Part shown: positions 10,901-21,487 of the stretch, piece by piece
Layout of the letters: the number at the start of each line of letters is the position of its first letter
Position numbering within the stretch: position 1 is the stretch's first letter
Assembly (NCBI RefSeq): GCF_026151205.1
Contig: NC_087073.1
Span: forward strand, 6,097,001-6,161,000
DNA: 64,000 nucleotides
Direction of reading: 5' to 3'
From: Bolinopsis microptera
Lineage: Eukaryota; Ctenophora; Tentaculata; Lobata; Bolinopsidae
Notes under the pieces: generated by a model
The model's database searches: none
Told to the model about the DNA's origin: nothing
The model's input: the letters and a program-made list of their open reading frames with translations, nothing else
Position numbers and translations under genes: made by a program

Positions 10901-13900
10901 TCATTTTCTTCTTCCTGTTTCACCATCTTCTCCAGTACGAACTTAACTTCTTCTTTACTGCTGTTCAACTGAAACAGAATCAAATGTTACCAAACCAAAT
11001 GTGCGACTCGTGTGTAAATTAAAAGGTGAGATGGGAAGGAACTAGGAAACAATTCTCTGGGGGTGTGAAGAACAAACCTACCTCTGATTTGAGTTGTTCC
11101 ATATTGTTTGTAAGTTCTCTGGGGTGTGAAGAATAAACCTACCTCTGATTTTAGTTGTTCCATATTGTTTGTAAGTTCTCTGGGGTGTGAAGAATAAACC
11201 TACCTCTGATTTTAGTTGTTCCATATTGTTTGAAGTTCTCTGGGGTGTGAAGAACAAACCTACCTCTGATTTTAGTTGTTCCATATTGTTTGTAAGTTCT
11301 CTGGGGTGTGAAGAATAAACCTACCTCTGATTTTAGTTGTTCCATATTGTTTGTAAGTTCTCTGGGGTGTGAAGAACAAACCTACCTCTGATTTTAGTTG
11401 TTCCATATTGTTTGTAAGTTCTATGACCACTTGATTAGTGGACGGAGAGTTTGTCATCTCTAGTTGAGATGGAGAAGTTATGTTTGCTATAGCTAGTTGA
11501 GTAACGTTGATTGCCGCTCCCTCGATCTGCTTTTTCTTTTCTGCATCTTGACATCTCGTTAGTAAAGCTTTGACTTCCTGGTCTTTGTCTTCTTTTAGGT
11601 GTAAGAGCTTTGCCTGTAATAATAAGCTGTTGATATTAAATCAAATCACTAGAAAATAGAGCATCCTAGCGTAATATCATCATCGATAAATTGGACAGTA
11701 ATCTTACTATATATAAAGCGAGACGATATATTATATCTGTTACCATTTTACTGACACCACGACATCCGCGAAAACCGCGGGAGATATATTATTAAAATTT
11801 CTTTTGGCTGGGTCAAATACTTTTATGGCCTTTTTTTTAAAGAACATTTGAATATAATTTGAAACATTACAGAAATGTTGTACAAATCGCTCAAACACAC
11901 ACACAGCACACTCGGTTTTAATTCGGTAAAATTCCATTCGAAAATTAAATGATTCTCAAAATGTAGGTGTCTAATGAAAATGTGATACTGATATCTGGAT
12001 ATTATCCGGTTGGAAGAGACAAGGACAAGTGAAACAAGGAAGTTAGGAGTAAGGGCAAATTTTCGGCGTCAACGCCATCTTCAGGCTCAATAAATGTAAT
12101 AGATTTGTAGTGTTGTAATTAGTTTAAAACTAATTACAACACTACAAATCTATTACATTTATTGAGCCTGAAGATGGCGTTGACGCCGAAAATTTGCCCT
12201 TACTCCTAACTTCCTTGTTTCACTTGTCCTTGTCTCTTCCAACCGGATAATATCCAGATATCAGTATTTCAATCATGAGACTAATAAACAGCGAACTACT
12301 CCGTTATTTGAAAATGTGATACTGTGTGACAAAGTTAAGAATGTCGTAGTGAAAGAGAGTTAAATGTCGATAAATTCATGTGAGGTACTTTCGAAGTTCA
12401 AAATGTTGTGATGGGTGACATGATAATGACTGATAAGAAAAAGTTTTCATGTCAACTGTGCCAAATCCATAACAGTGTGATGACTGTCAAAGTGTCTACC
12501 ACTAGGTACTTGGACGAACAAGTGTACCCGAGGTGTTCTGAGAGAATAAGGGGACAGGCTCGGGAACACGAACGCGCGCTAGTCGCTAGGGCAAAAAAGT
12601 GAAATGCACAGTAGGCAAGTTAAAAAACGGAAAATTAAAATGCCGTTTGGGCCAAATGCAGTGAGCCAGTAAGGTACGGTCGTAGGAGCAAGTGGCTCTG
12701 AATACTAAAACTGATGAGGCTGATGCTGAAAATGAAGACTGAAAGAGGGGGAAGCAAAGGAGAAGGACAGGATGCAGGGGGACAAGAAAAAAGAAACAAG
12801 AGTGGAGACAAACCACCTGCTGAGGTCTTTTGACCAGTATATAGAAATACAAAAATTGGCCAAGGAATAAATAATTTAGGTCCCGAAAATTGGTCCCCAG
12901 GTGGTGTCAAAATCACAAAATAAATAAATATTGTTGTCTCTTGACACCACTTTAGAGTTAAACGGTTTAGAGTTCCAGAACTATGCTAGTAGTAAACTAT
13001 AGTATATTCTAGTAGTAAACTTAATTACTAGTAAACTACTAAAAATAATATTGTAAACATAAATATAGAAACTCACACTCAAATCAGCAATAGTCTGGTT
13101 CAATCTGCCAACATCTTCATCCAGAGAAGAGGCTTTAGTTTTCTCTAACTCTACCGACAGTTCCAGTTTGTTCTTCGCCTCATCGTTTTCCTCAATCTTT
13201 TGTTCCAACACTGTTAACCTGGTGGGAATGGTTTCCAATTTGTGAAAGTGAAAGTGAAAGTATTAGGTCGCACAAGAGTGCAAATATTACACAACTTGTC
13301 ATTTCTGATGATAAGGAAAACAAATGTTTATCAAAACCAAGTGGTTATAAGAAGCCAATTTATCAGGAAGTAAGAACTCAACACCCGTGGAGTTCTGATT
13401 CACGGTACATACCTGTCTTGGTATGTCTTGACTGTGTCCTGGGCATCAGTTGGTAGAGTAGCCAACTTCTCTGATTCCAAACTTGAGATCTGACTTCTCA
13501 AATCAGTAATGATCTGACAGTGATAAATATTAACGTTACAGGATCGTTAATTAATGAATATTACAGTCATAATAGGATATTAATACCGTGTACTTTGTAT
13601 AAGTAAGTAGAACAGTGTGTATAGATCTACAGAGAGTGTGCTCCTTACATACAGGTTTAACTTACATCTTGTTTGCTTTGTAATTCTGTTTGATGAGACT
13701 TGGAGTTAGCTTCTGTCAGTTTCTTCTCATCTTCAATCTTCTTCTCATTTCCTTCTTCTTGCTTCTCCATCTTCTCCAGCACGGACTTAACTTCTTCTTT
13801 ACTGCTGTTCAACTGAAAAAATTGTAAATGATAAGAATTATAAATGATGAATGGTGGGTCAACCCAACAATGACAAGAAAAGCTCTTTTTTGTATGATTG

Positions 13901-14690
13901 TGAATTAAAAACGAAGAACGATTAGAACATACTATCAATCAATCCTGATAACTAATTATCCTAATTATCATAATAATCATAATAACTTAATTCTTCCAGT
14001 GTTCACCAACCTCCGAATAAAGCTGCTCCAGATTATTTTTGAGTTCAATAATTTCTAGCTCTTTATTTGCAGATTCCTTCCCAACAAGCTTTGTTGTCTC
14101 TGCCTCTTGACACCGTATCAAGAGAGATTTGTTTTCATTATCTTTCTCTTCTTTCACATCTGATAGTTTTACCTGCAAAAAGTAACAGCGTATCACAAGC
14201 TATCACAAATGCTACTAGCTCTATAGAATCAATCAGATTGAGGAAACTGGTATATTATTACAAATATAACGGGCAATAAAATTAAATAAAAGAAAATGAA
14301 AATGAAAATGAAAACTTACGTCCATGTCTGCCAGGGATTGATTTAATCTATGAACGTCTTCTTGAAGTGAAGTAGCTCTAGTTCTCTCCAGCTCAATTGA
14401 CAGTTCCAGTTTATTCTTCAGTTCATCCTTACTTTCGACTTCTTGCTCCAGTGTGACCAACCTGTAGAATCATCAATTAAGTGGGAGTAATGACCTACTA
14501 ACGGTATGTGTTTCATTACCTGCAATATCTTAACCAGAATATGATCGCACCGCAAATCAAAACAAATGTTCAAAAGAGATCCCTATCAGTAGTTAGTGAC
14601 TAAACAGTTGACAGGGTTATTGTTATGAAAATGAAATAATGGCGTCTGGATTTGGGAGCAGCTCACAGTACCTTACATTAAAGCCTTCTG

Positions 14691-14728
<38 letters not shown>

Positions 14729-16241
14729 TACCATATATTGCTTATAAAGGTTGAGTAAGGAGCTGCTAAACCAATGGGCCTCTAAATTCAGTAAACTGCT
14801 GTTTGGGGGGGGGGGGGGGGGGGGGGGCGGCTGTTTTATCACCTGTCTTGAAATGTCTGGATAGTTTGTTGAGCATCTTGTGGTAAATCAGCTATAGTTT
14901 TTGCTTCTAAGTCTGTTATCTGTTTCCTCAAATCAGCAATCACCTGACGGGGACAGGTTGTGAGGTAATTCCACAGCGATAATAAAAAGAGTTTATTTTA
15001 CAGAAAACTATTAGTTCTCAACCAGTAAGTTCTATTAATGCTTTTCATACAAGGTTACGACAAATTCTTCTTGTTATGCATCCTGGGTTTGGACAGGATA
15101 TGACCCGTTTAAAATATTTCAATCACGTTACATAATTCTGAAACATATTATATTTACAATAAATTATGCAATCACAACATTGTAATCAACAAAATAAATT
15201 TAATCACAGAATCTCAGATACAAATAATCATAAATTAAGCACAAAAACAAATTAAACAAGCAATAAATGAATATGTAACTGAACAGCAACTAAACTGAAC
15301 AGCAACTAAACTTACATCCTTTTTGCTTCGTAACTCTGCTTCACGAGAATTAGAGTTAGCTTCAGCTAGTTTTTTCTCATCTTCAAATTTCTTCGTATTT
15401 TCTTCTCTTACTCTTTCTACCTCCTCTCTTGCTAGCTTCGTTTCTTCTTTAGCATTATTTAACTAACAAGGAAGAGGTTGAGTGCGAAATTTCAAATTGA
15501 TAAATTTTCCGTTCAAATTTCAGGAAACTGTTGAAATACGGATACATCTGAAGTCTGAACCCGTGATTAAAAAATGAAATTTACACTAAAAGAGTTCATG
15601 GATTAGTGTAAATTGTACATTATGCAAGTCAACCAATAACAGACCTCAATTATAAGAAGTTCCATTTTGTTCTTCAGCTCAACATTTTCTCTGTTTGTTG
15701 ATAAATCATGTTTATCAATAGACACACTATCAGGGGAAGTTGTTGTAGAAGACTCAGCGCCAGGTGCTTGTTCTGGTTCAAGACGTTCCGTGCTTTCACT
15801 TTCAGCGGCAGCAAGCACTGCTGAAGCAAGCACTTCTGCTGTAGCAAGGACTGCTGCGGAGTGCTACAGTGTTCCAGTCAGAATTTGGAACTATAACTTT
15901 ACATAACAGATAGCAGATTTATTAACGGAACACGTGAATTACAGCTAAGCTAAATAATATAAATTAGCAACATTTAATTTGCCAGCACAATGAATTCCGT
16001 CTGATTTACAACTAATCAGGAATATTACCGTTACCTCAGATTATGGGGGGGGGGGGGGGGGGGGGGGGGTAGTATAGTTACTAGGTTACTAGTGTAGTTG
16101 CTAGGTTACCTCAGATTTGATGTGCTCCAACTCAGCTGACTTCACCTCTTCCTCACTTTTAAACTCCTTCAGTCTTTGGTTCTTCTCGTGCGTCACTTCC
16201 GCTTCCGCCTCCTCCTGTTCTACCTCCGCTTCTCTCAGCCT
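7974..16241 (-). CDS. Coiled-coil protein built from four tandem 4-exon cassettes
   Basis: About twenty short exons on the minus strand encode charged heptad-rich sequence with no globular domain. From 15462 downward the exons repeat in the order A (SSKEEV...ELQSKQD, about 50 aa), B (IADLRKQI...QTFQDR, 34 aa), C (LEQEVESKDELKNKLELS..., 48 aa), D (KLSNVKEEKEKENKSLLIRCQEA type, about 52 aa), four times. Exon phases are 0-0, 0-2, 2-0 and 0-0, so each cassette can be added without breaking the frame. The 5'-most exons seen are 16108-16241 (starting inside a codon) and about 15642-15866. After cassette 4 come about 8256-8420 and a probable terminal exon 7974-8138 with a TGA stop. The first exon was not found. 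The family is unknown; a structural role is inferred from the coiled coil alone. Confidence 0.75.
8475..8580. repeat. Degenerate tandem repeat (TGTAATRTTAGAAT type)
   Basis: About seven imperfect copies of a 14-18 bp unit containing CTGTAATATTAGAATG lie in the intron between the D exon of cassette 4 and the next exon. Confidence 0.7.
8710..9820 (-). repeat. Coiled-coil exon cassette 4 (A-B-C-D)
   Basis: A is at 9673-9820, B at about 9470-9572, C at about 9020-9165, D at about 8710-8865. The D exon (LKEEKEKEMKVLLTRC...GAAINVAQLAVAN) resembles the D exon of cassette 2, which has GAAINVTQLAIAN. Cassettes therefore alternate between two D types along the gene. Confidence 0.75.
9962..10968 (-). 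repeat. Coiled-coil exon cassette 3 (A-B-C-D)
   Basis: A is at 10822-10968, B at about 10607-10712, C at about 10285-10425, D at 9962-10120. It is the most compact cassette, about 1.0 kb, and is very similar to cassette 1 in B, C and D. It contains one 24-base poly-G tract in the C-D intron. Confidence 0.75.
10182..10205. repeat. Poly-G tract (24 bases)
   Basis: This uninterrupted run of G on the plus strand is C on the coding strand. It lies in an intron of the cassette gene. Its exact length is likely to be uncertain in sequencing. Confidence 0.9.
11060..11431 (-). repeat. 60-bp minisatellite spanning an exon/intron junction
   Basis: Six near-identical copies of an approximately 60-bp unit lie in tandem. 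On the minus strand each holds the last part of the D exon (ATGGAACAACTAAAATCAGAG), then GTAGGT, then a short intronic piece. Each copy therefore carries a potential 5' splice site identical to that of the exon. The unit is not a fixed multiple of three, yet it stays open in all frames read. Confidence 0.85.
11985..12267. mobile_element. Near-perfect 283-bp palindrome (foldback/MITE)
   Basis: The two halves are inverted copies around position 12126, from ATACTGATATC to GATATCAGTAT, with essentially no loop. TA dinucleotides at both tips would fit a Tc1/mariner-type target. A 15-bp direct repeat GAAAATGTGATACTG also occurs at 11976-11990 and 12310-12324, which could instead be the target duplication of a 319-bp insertion. 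A partial relative (ATAAATGTAATAGATTTGTA) occurs at 25461-25497. Confidence 0.8.
12325..13000. other. Long intron segment, no exon seen
   Basis: Between the palindrome and the C exon of cassette 2 I see no cassette-like exon. The open frames on both strands lack coding features. Confidence 0.5.
14697..14725. repeat. Poly-G tract (29 bases)
   Basis: This uninterrupted G run lies in the B-C intron of cassette 1 and is paired with another run about 80 bases away. Confidence 0.9.
14805..14827. repeat. Poly-G tract (23 bases)
   Basis: This second G run in the same intron lies about 15 bases from the B exon of cassette 1 on the donor side. Confidence 0.9.
16045..16069. repeat. Poly-G tract (25 bases)
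   Basis: This G run lies in the intron just downstream, in transcript order, of the exon at 16108-16241. Confidence 0.9.
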
Positions 16242-16717
16242 GGCAAAGTTAAGTTGATATCAGCTTAATACAAGCTATAATGAAATGTTTATTTCTTCAT
16301 AACTTTACAAACCCCAAAAAATCTCAATTTTCTCACCCTCTTCACAACAACATCTACCTTAAAAGCTAAAATAATCGAGAACTTTCTGGTGCACCGAGAA
16401 TCCATTTCAATGTTAATATTTAGATGCGTAATGAGTTGTCGGAATTGTGATATTATGATTAATACACCAATCTTATCGTAAATTGAATTTAGAGCATTTT
16501 ATATTATGCAACGGCAATTTTTAAACGATCGGATGTCGTAATGACTCCACAAAATACCAAAAGTTCCCACTTTTGACCAGAATGCATGATGAATTATTGT
16601 AGCACTGTAGTAAACTAATCCCCCTCTTTTAAAGAGATTTTGATGATTAAGTCATTACAATATCCATATTATATAAATCACCTCACTGCGTCCCACTAGC
16701 TTATTCCAGTTCTCACG

Positions 16718-19700
16718 ATGCGACTTACGTTCCCTCTTGCTCTGTGTGCCCTGGCCGCACTCTGTGTTGCAGGCTCTCTAGACAAACTACTCCGCTTCCC
16801 GGAGGAGTTGTCAACAAGTAACTTCGTGATCCTAAAACCTGATCTCAGTGCTGCACAACAGGAGTTTTCTGTCTGTACTTGGCTCAAGAAAAGGCTTGAT
16901 CAGAGCAGACTCGGGGTTCCTTGGTTCAGCTACGCAGTGGCAGGTAAAGATAACTCCATCCTTCTCAAGGCAGCTCGTCATCACCACATCACCACAAATG
17001 TCAGACTGTTTAATGTGGAGTACGACACTACGATTATGCGGGACGAATGGTACCACCTCTGTTTCGCCTGGAAATCTGGAAGAGCAGACTTCTACATGAA
17101 CGGAGTGTGGGTTTACATGAGTGGAGTCCACCCTACAGGGCAGATACCACTAGGCGGTACTCTGGTCTTAGGACAAGAACAAGACACTCCGGGAGGATCT
17201 TTTGATATAAACGATGTGTTTGCAGGTAATCAGGATCTAGGATTAACTTTTTTGATACGACATAAATTGTACCATAAATTATTTCTGTTTTTCTTCATCC
17301 ATTGATTTTATCAATATATTAATCAAAATGCGAAGAAACCAGAGGTTATGGCCATCGGCAAGAATACATCACAGAGGCCGTATACTGAAGCAGCAACGGT
17401 GGACATTACAGTAGGAGACACGGCTATCCAGCAAGTCAGCAACTTCACTTACCTTGGGTCGATTATATCAAGTGATGGGACTATTGACCGGGACTTGTCT
17501 GCACGGATCCAGAAAGCCTCAGGAGCATTCAATCAGCTCGGTAATATTTGGAAGAATCGCAATATCCAAACTAACACCAAAATACAGATATATGTTGCAG
17601 CGGTTCTAACAATATTACTTTATGGAAGCGAAGTCTGGAACACTACTTCAAAGCAACTACATCGCTTCGAAGTTTTTCATCAAAACTGTTTGAGGAGAAT
17701 CCTTCGAATTAAGTGGTTCCACCGGACGAGCAATGTTCAAGTGTTGGAGCGGGCAAGAATAAACCCGGTTATAACCTACATCAGTGCTAACCGTCTTCGC
17801 TGGTTTGGACATGTTTCTAGAATGCCGGACACCAGGCTACCAAAGTATCTATTTGATTGGACACCTGCTCACGGCCGAAGATCACGTGGGCGGCCAAGAA
17901 AGAATTGGCGAACCTGTGTCCTAGAAGACGCAGTAACATTCACAGGAGATCCAGACATTGTATTTGATAAGGTCCGAGAGTTGGCAGGAAACCGAAAGCA
18001 CTGGAGAGAGATGATACGACATAAGCGGCAATTCCTTGGTGCAGGCCACTCGAATGATTGAGGAGACCTTATCAAGTATCAAGTAAGTAAGTATTAATCA
18101 AAATTAATTTTTCATATTTTGAAATTAGTGTAGCTTGTGTTGCAAATATCGAGCTCTCTTATCTTTTGTAAATTTGCAATAAGTTCAGTTTGCTGCTACC
18201 GTGTAGTTTACCTTTGCGTGTGTACTTGTACATTACTATACAAGTACACTATGGGGGATGACCCAACTTTGACCCGATCCCAGGAGTTGATTAAGGAGTT
18301 CAACTATGATCAACAGGAAGATGTGGAAGGCTGTGTTGCACGCTGGTCCGATAAGTTAGAAAAAGACCTGCATATGGACTACCGTGAAATTGACTACGAA
18401 AGTCGTGAAAAGATCAAGACTAAGGATAAACAGACTCTGTCTGGCTGGATTGTGGATGCAGTGGACCTTGTTCGTCGGCAGAATAGTCAGATGTATCTCT
18501 TGAAGGAGATCATCGAGTGCTTCAAGACGGAAGCACTAGCAGACAAAGAAAAGGTGATCAGACTGCAGGGCCAGCTGCTGATGCAGAAGGACGAACAACT
18601 ACAGTTGCTTAAGACGTCTGTTGAGGAGACAGTCCAAACAACGGTGGAGTCAGGGATTCAGAACTATAGTGCAGCTGTTCAACAGAACAGTGCAAGTGGT
18701 ACGGTCTGCAACAGTAAAATCCTGAAGAAGGTGATGAAGAGTGTGGCTGCAGAGGAGGACAGGAGCAAGAACCTGATCGTGTTTGGGCTGAAAGAAGAGG
18801 AGGAAGAACAGCTTCCAGCGCTAGTTACCGCAGTTTTGGAGGAGATCGGGGAGAAACCTCACTTCGAAGCGACTAGAGTCGGTTGGAAGAGGCCAGGTAG
18901 TACGGCTATCCGACCAGTCAAGATCACCGTCCCAAGCTCAACAGCGGTTCATCAGATTCTGATGAAAACAGGGAGACTGAGGGAGAAGCACAAAGATGTA
19001 TGGATATGTCCAGACAGATCCAGCGAAGAACGAGCAACAAGGAAGCATCTGGTCACTGACCTGAAGAAGAAGAGGGCGGAACAGACTCATCTCGACCACT
19101 ACATCCGGTACGGGAAGGTATGTAGCCGTGATAAGAAGTCATCATGAGTTACACTCTCGGACACTGATCAGTATATATGAAGGAGTGATGATTATTTTAA
19201 GAATTTTCAGACGTTATCTGTATTTAAGAGACAACTATATATTTTGAATATTTTATTATTTGATTGTTTCACACTTTTCACGTTTCATAATTTTATTACT
19301 AGGTGGAGGTGATGTTATTGAGACTTTGGGCGGCCATAAAACTCCTGTTTTGAAAGTTGTCCTCTGTACTTGTTTCACTGACCCACGCTTTATAGCATTT
19401 ATACATTTCGGCCCATTTTATATGTTTGTTCGACTTGCTGTACATTTGTATATTTGCTATTTTGTAAAAGTTTCAAATCAAATCAAATCATATAAACTGT
19501 TGCAGGCGACATGTACCAGCTGAACGTGTTTAAGAAGAAACTGACGCTGGGGGAAGTGACCGAGATGTACTACAACGGACGCTGCGCAGATCTGTGCCGC
19601 GCACTTGCGTACGAGGTGGTCCTCAGTTGGGATGACATTTTAAAGAAGGGAGTGAAGAAAGGAGACGTAAGGGAGGAGGATAGCGAGTGTAACAACTGGG

Positions 19701-19759
19701 GCCTTGTGAGCGACGTGGCTGACTTGCTGGTTCAGCATCTCAACACAAGACCTCGTTAA
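16718..19759 (+). CDS. Secreted pentraxin-family protein
   Basis: Exon 1 is 16718-17227 (ending in phase 1 at TTTGCAG|GTAATC) and exon 2 is 19506-19759 (stop TAA). The start at 16718 gives a clear signal peptide (MRLTFPLALCALAALCVAGS). The body has the pentraxin signature HxCxxW as YHLCFAW near 17050-17070, preceded by an FSVCTW block whose cysteine would pair with it. Exon 2 supplies the family C-terminal part (GEVTEMYYNG, then VVLSW in place of the usual VLNW). Pentraxins are secreted calcium-dependent lectin-like proteins; the ligand here is unknown. The length of about 254 aa fits a single-domain pentraxin with a charged C-terminal extension. The intron is enlarged by two LINE pieces. Confidence 0.85.
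17330..18091 (+). mobile_element. 5'-truncated LINE with 13-bp target duplication
   Basis: The element is flanked by perfect 13-bp direct repeats TATTAATCAAAAT (17317-17329 and 18092-18104). It holds an uninterrupted open frame (17348-18061) for the C-terminal end of a non-LTR reverse-transcriptase protein: FTYLGSIISSDG, YVAAVLTILLYGSEVW, RLRWFGHVSRMP and RRSRGRPRKNW are typical of that region. The 3' end is a short tandem AAGT tail. The intact frame and perfect duplication indicate a young target-primed insertion into the pentraxin intron. Confidence 0.9.
18120..19495 (+). mobile_element. LINE remnant: ORF1 plus 3' end
   Basis: The open frame ending at 19147, probably starting at 18251 (MGDDPTLTRSQELIKEF), encodes about 299 aa. 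It has a central coiled coil and the block KNLIVFGLKEEEEE, then RVGWKRPG and IRPVKITVPS, which resembles an L1-type ORF1 RNA-binding protein. No reverse transcriptase follows. Instead, about 340 bases of 3'-UTR-like sequence end in a CAAAT tandem tail (about 19475-19488). It appears to be an internally deleted element. A second, broken copy of this ORF lies at 36240-36543. Confidence 0.75.
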
Positions 19760-20497
19760 ATGAACTGACTTTGGTCAATGAAGTTTTGCCTTAGTAGCCG
19801 TAGTTAATGGTTTTAATAGTTAATAGTTGTATTTTACTTTAGAAAAAAAAAATTATATATACAAATTTTTTTTTAAAAATCATAGTTTATATTATAGTTT
19901 TTGTCAAAAATGTTATGTAGATGATTCTCAAAATAAATTTTCTTTTGAAGAATTTCGTTTAACTGCTTCTACTCAACCAAAATCCACGTGATAATCTCCA
20001 GCAGATTGAGCTGTAATTCTCAAATATTTTCCAAATAATAATTCAACAAAAATTCAGCAGATTAAAACGTCATGTAACAGACGTTTTAATTGACTTGTAG
20101 AAAATTAGTTAGTCTTTATCATTTACATCACCATTTAAGTCATGAGCACAAATAAGAAAGTAAAATTAAATACCACCGGTAACAGGGTAATAGAGTGGTT
20201 CCAGGGGCCGGTGCAATGAGAAGTCACGTGGTATCACGTGGTAGCAGTGCTCCTTAACAGTTACATGGATATCCAGCAGGTGAGGGTTGTAACCTACAGC
20301 TAGCAATTAACTTAGAAGTAAATGCTGATCATTGATGCATGACTGTTATTTCTCCATGTAAGCTGCGATGTCTTAGTCTACATAACAAGGTTCTGTCCAC
20401 TATATTGTCTTAGCATTTAGTAGTACAATGGGGTCCAAGTTTGTAGTACACCTTTAAACTCGTTAAATATCGTACGCCTTGTAACCTTGTTAACATA
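19760..20497. other. Intergenic, AT-rich
   Basis: No gene is seen between the pentraxin stop and the next small gene. AATAAA-like sequence near 19930 could serve pentraxin polyadenylation. Confidence 0.5.
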
Positions 20498-20821
20498 ATG
20501 AGAACTTATCTTCTCCTTTTTCTTCTCGGTTATGATGTGGAAACAAGTTGCTGGCACTATTCCAAATCTTATAAAAATGTAAATATCACGTCTGCCTCAC
20601 AAACGAAGCAAGTCAGTCTCCAAGAGCTGGAGGAGTATTGCAGAGACTTCTGTTTGGGAGATGAGGGGTATAAAGCAGTGTTGTTAGATGCGAGAAACTG
20701 GTACTGTTGGGTCTTTGACACTGCTGATGCTGAGAGAGTTAGGAACGCCCCAGAGGTTGCTGTAGCTACCAGATCATGTTTGGAAATGCAGTATGGTGGG
20801 TTAAATTGTGTTCCTTACTAA
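20498..20821 (+). CDS. Small secreted cysteine-rich protein (PAN-like?)
   Basis: This single-exon frame of 107 codons begins with a hydrophobic signal-like segment (MRTYLLLFLLGY). The mature part has six cysteines, including YCRDFC and NWYCWVF. The pattern of a CxxxC pair, a core with KAVLLDA, then an aromatic-flanked cysteine is reminiscent of a short PAN/apple module, but the match is weak. A longer spliced form is possible. The function is unknown; secretion is inferred from the signal peptide. Confidence 0.5.
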   Translation: MRTYLLLFLLGYDVETSCWHYSKSYKNVNITSASQTKQVSLQELEEYCRDFCLGDEGYKAVLLDARNWYCWVFDTADAERVRNAPEVAVATRSCLEMQYGGLNCVPY

Positions 20822-21006
20822 TTACATCGTTATTGCATGTTACATGTTGTTTTTGTGGTAAATCTAGTGGTACAACGTTGTGTCCCCAGTTCACCTGGTA
20901 CAGACTCTGACTTAGCTTGTGTCAAGTGATCTATTGGTGCGGTGAGGGAGTGTGTGAAGTCAATATTTATCCTAAATCTTAACAAAGATATTGGAACGTT
21001 TTGAGA

Positions 21007-21430
21007 ACGTTTTCTTATCTTATCTTATCTTATGAGGATTCGTTGCGACGCAACAAGGCCATCGAATGAGTCGACCACCTTTGTTATTTTACTTCGGCAT
21101 TACCTGCATTACAATGTAAACCAGCACTTTCAAGGAAGAGCTTTACAAGAAGCCGAAGGATCGTTCCTAAGGCCAGCAACGGTTAAGGCACTATGCCACA
21201 CTTTCTTCGCCCGAGGCTTCGCTGTGTTGATCAAGCACAGCTCCTCATTTAACCCTCACACCCGATTTCTCGAGCATTCGGCTGAGTGAACCGTGGGGCT
21301 ACATAGACCACTCGGGATCCTTAGCAGAGCGTCAACGATGCTCACCCCACGACTAGGCAGGCAGTGGGATTCGAACTCGCAATCTTACGATTACAAATCC
21401 GATGATCAACCAACTACGCTACCTGGCCGT
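21007..21430 (-). mobile_element. tRNA-derived SINE
   Basis: Read on the minus strand, positions 21430-21356 look like a tRNA gene: A box TAGCGTAGTTGG, anticodon region GATTTGTAATC (TGT, threonine-like), and B box GAGTTCGAATCCC. The acceptor stem does not pair properly, so this is a SINE head rather than a working tRNA. An unrelated body of about 330 bases follows, then a tandem ATAAG tail at 21012-21030, as in many SINE 3' ends. Confidence 0.8.
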
Positions 21431-21487
21431 TTTAACTTCGAGATTGCCTAACAATGAGAGTAATCCTTTATTAAACAGGAAGATTCA

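Larger units (their letters stand above)
11386..13812 (-). repeat. Coiled-coil exon cassette 2 (A-B-C-D)
   Basis: A is at 13665-13812, B at about 13412-13515, C at about 13077-13220, and D at about 11386-11620. D is the long form: its C-terminal part (NNMEQLKSE) is the source of the minisatellite at 11060-11431. The intron between C and D holds the 283-bp palindrome at 11985-12267 and unique sequence. Confidence 0.75.
14011..15462 (-). repeat. Coiled-coil exon cassette 1 (A-B-C-D)
   Basis: This is the first full cassette in transcript order. Exon A (about 15310-15462) is the most diverged of the four A exons (AKEETKLAREEVERVREEN). B is at about 14844-14945, C at about 14316-14462, and D ends at 14011. 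Its B exon appears identical in protein to that of cassette 3, while A differs, which hints at gene conversion or a staggered duplication. Confidence 0.75.

Noticed and set aside
16696-16887. Minus-strand frame as first exon of the cassette gene
   Set aside because: It overlaps the signal-peptide exon of the pentraxin on the opposite strand and is a shadow of it.
21356-21430. Functional tRNA-Thr(TGT) gene
   Set aside because: A and B boxes are present, but the acceptor stem does not pair and a SINE body and tail follow.
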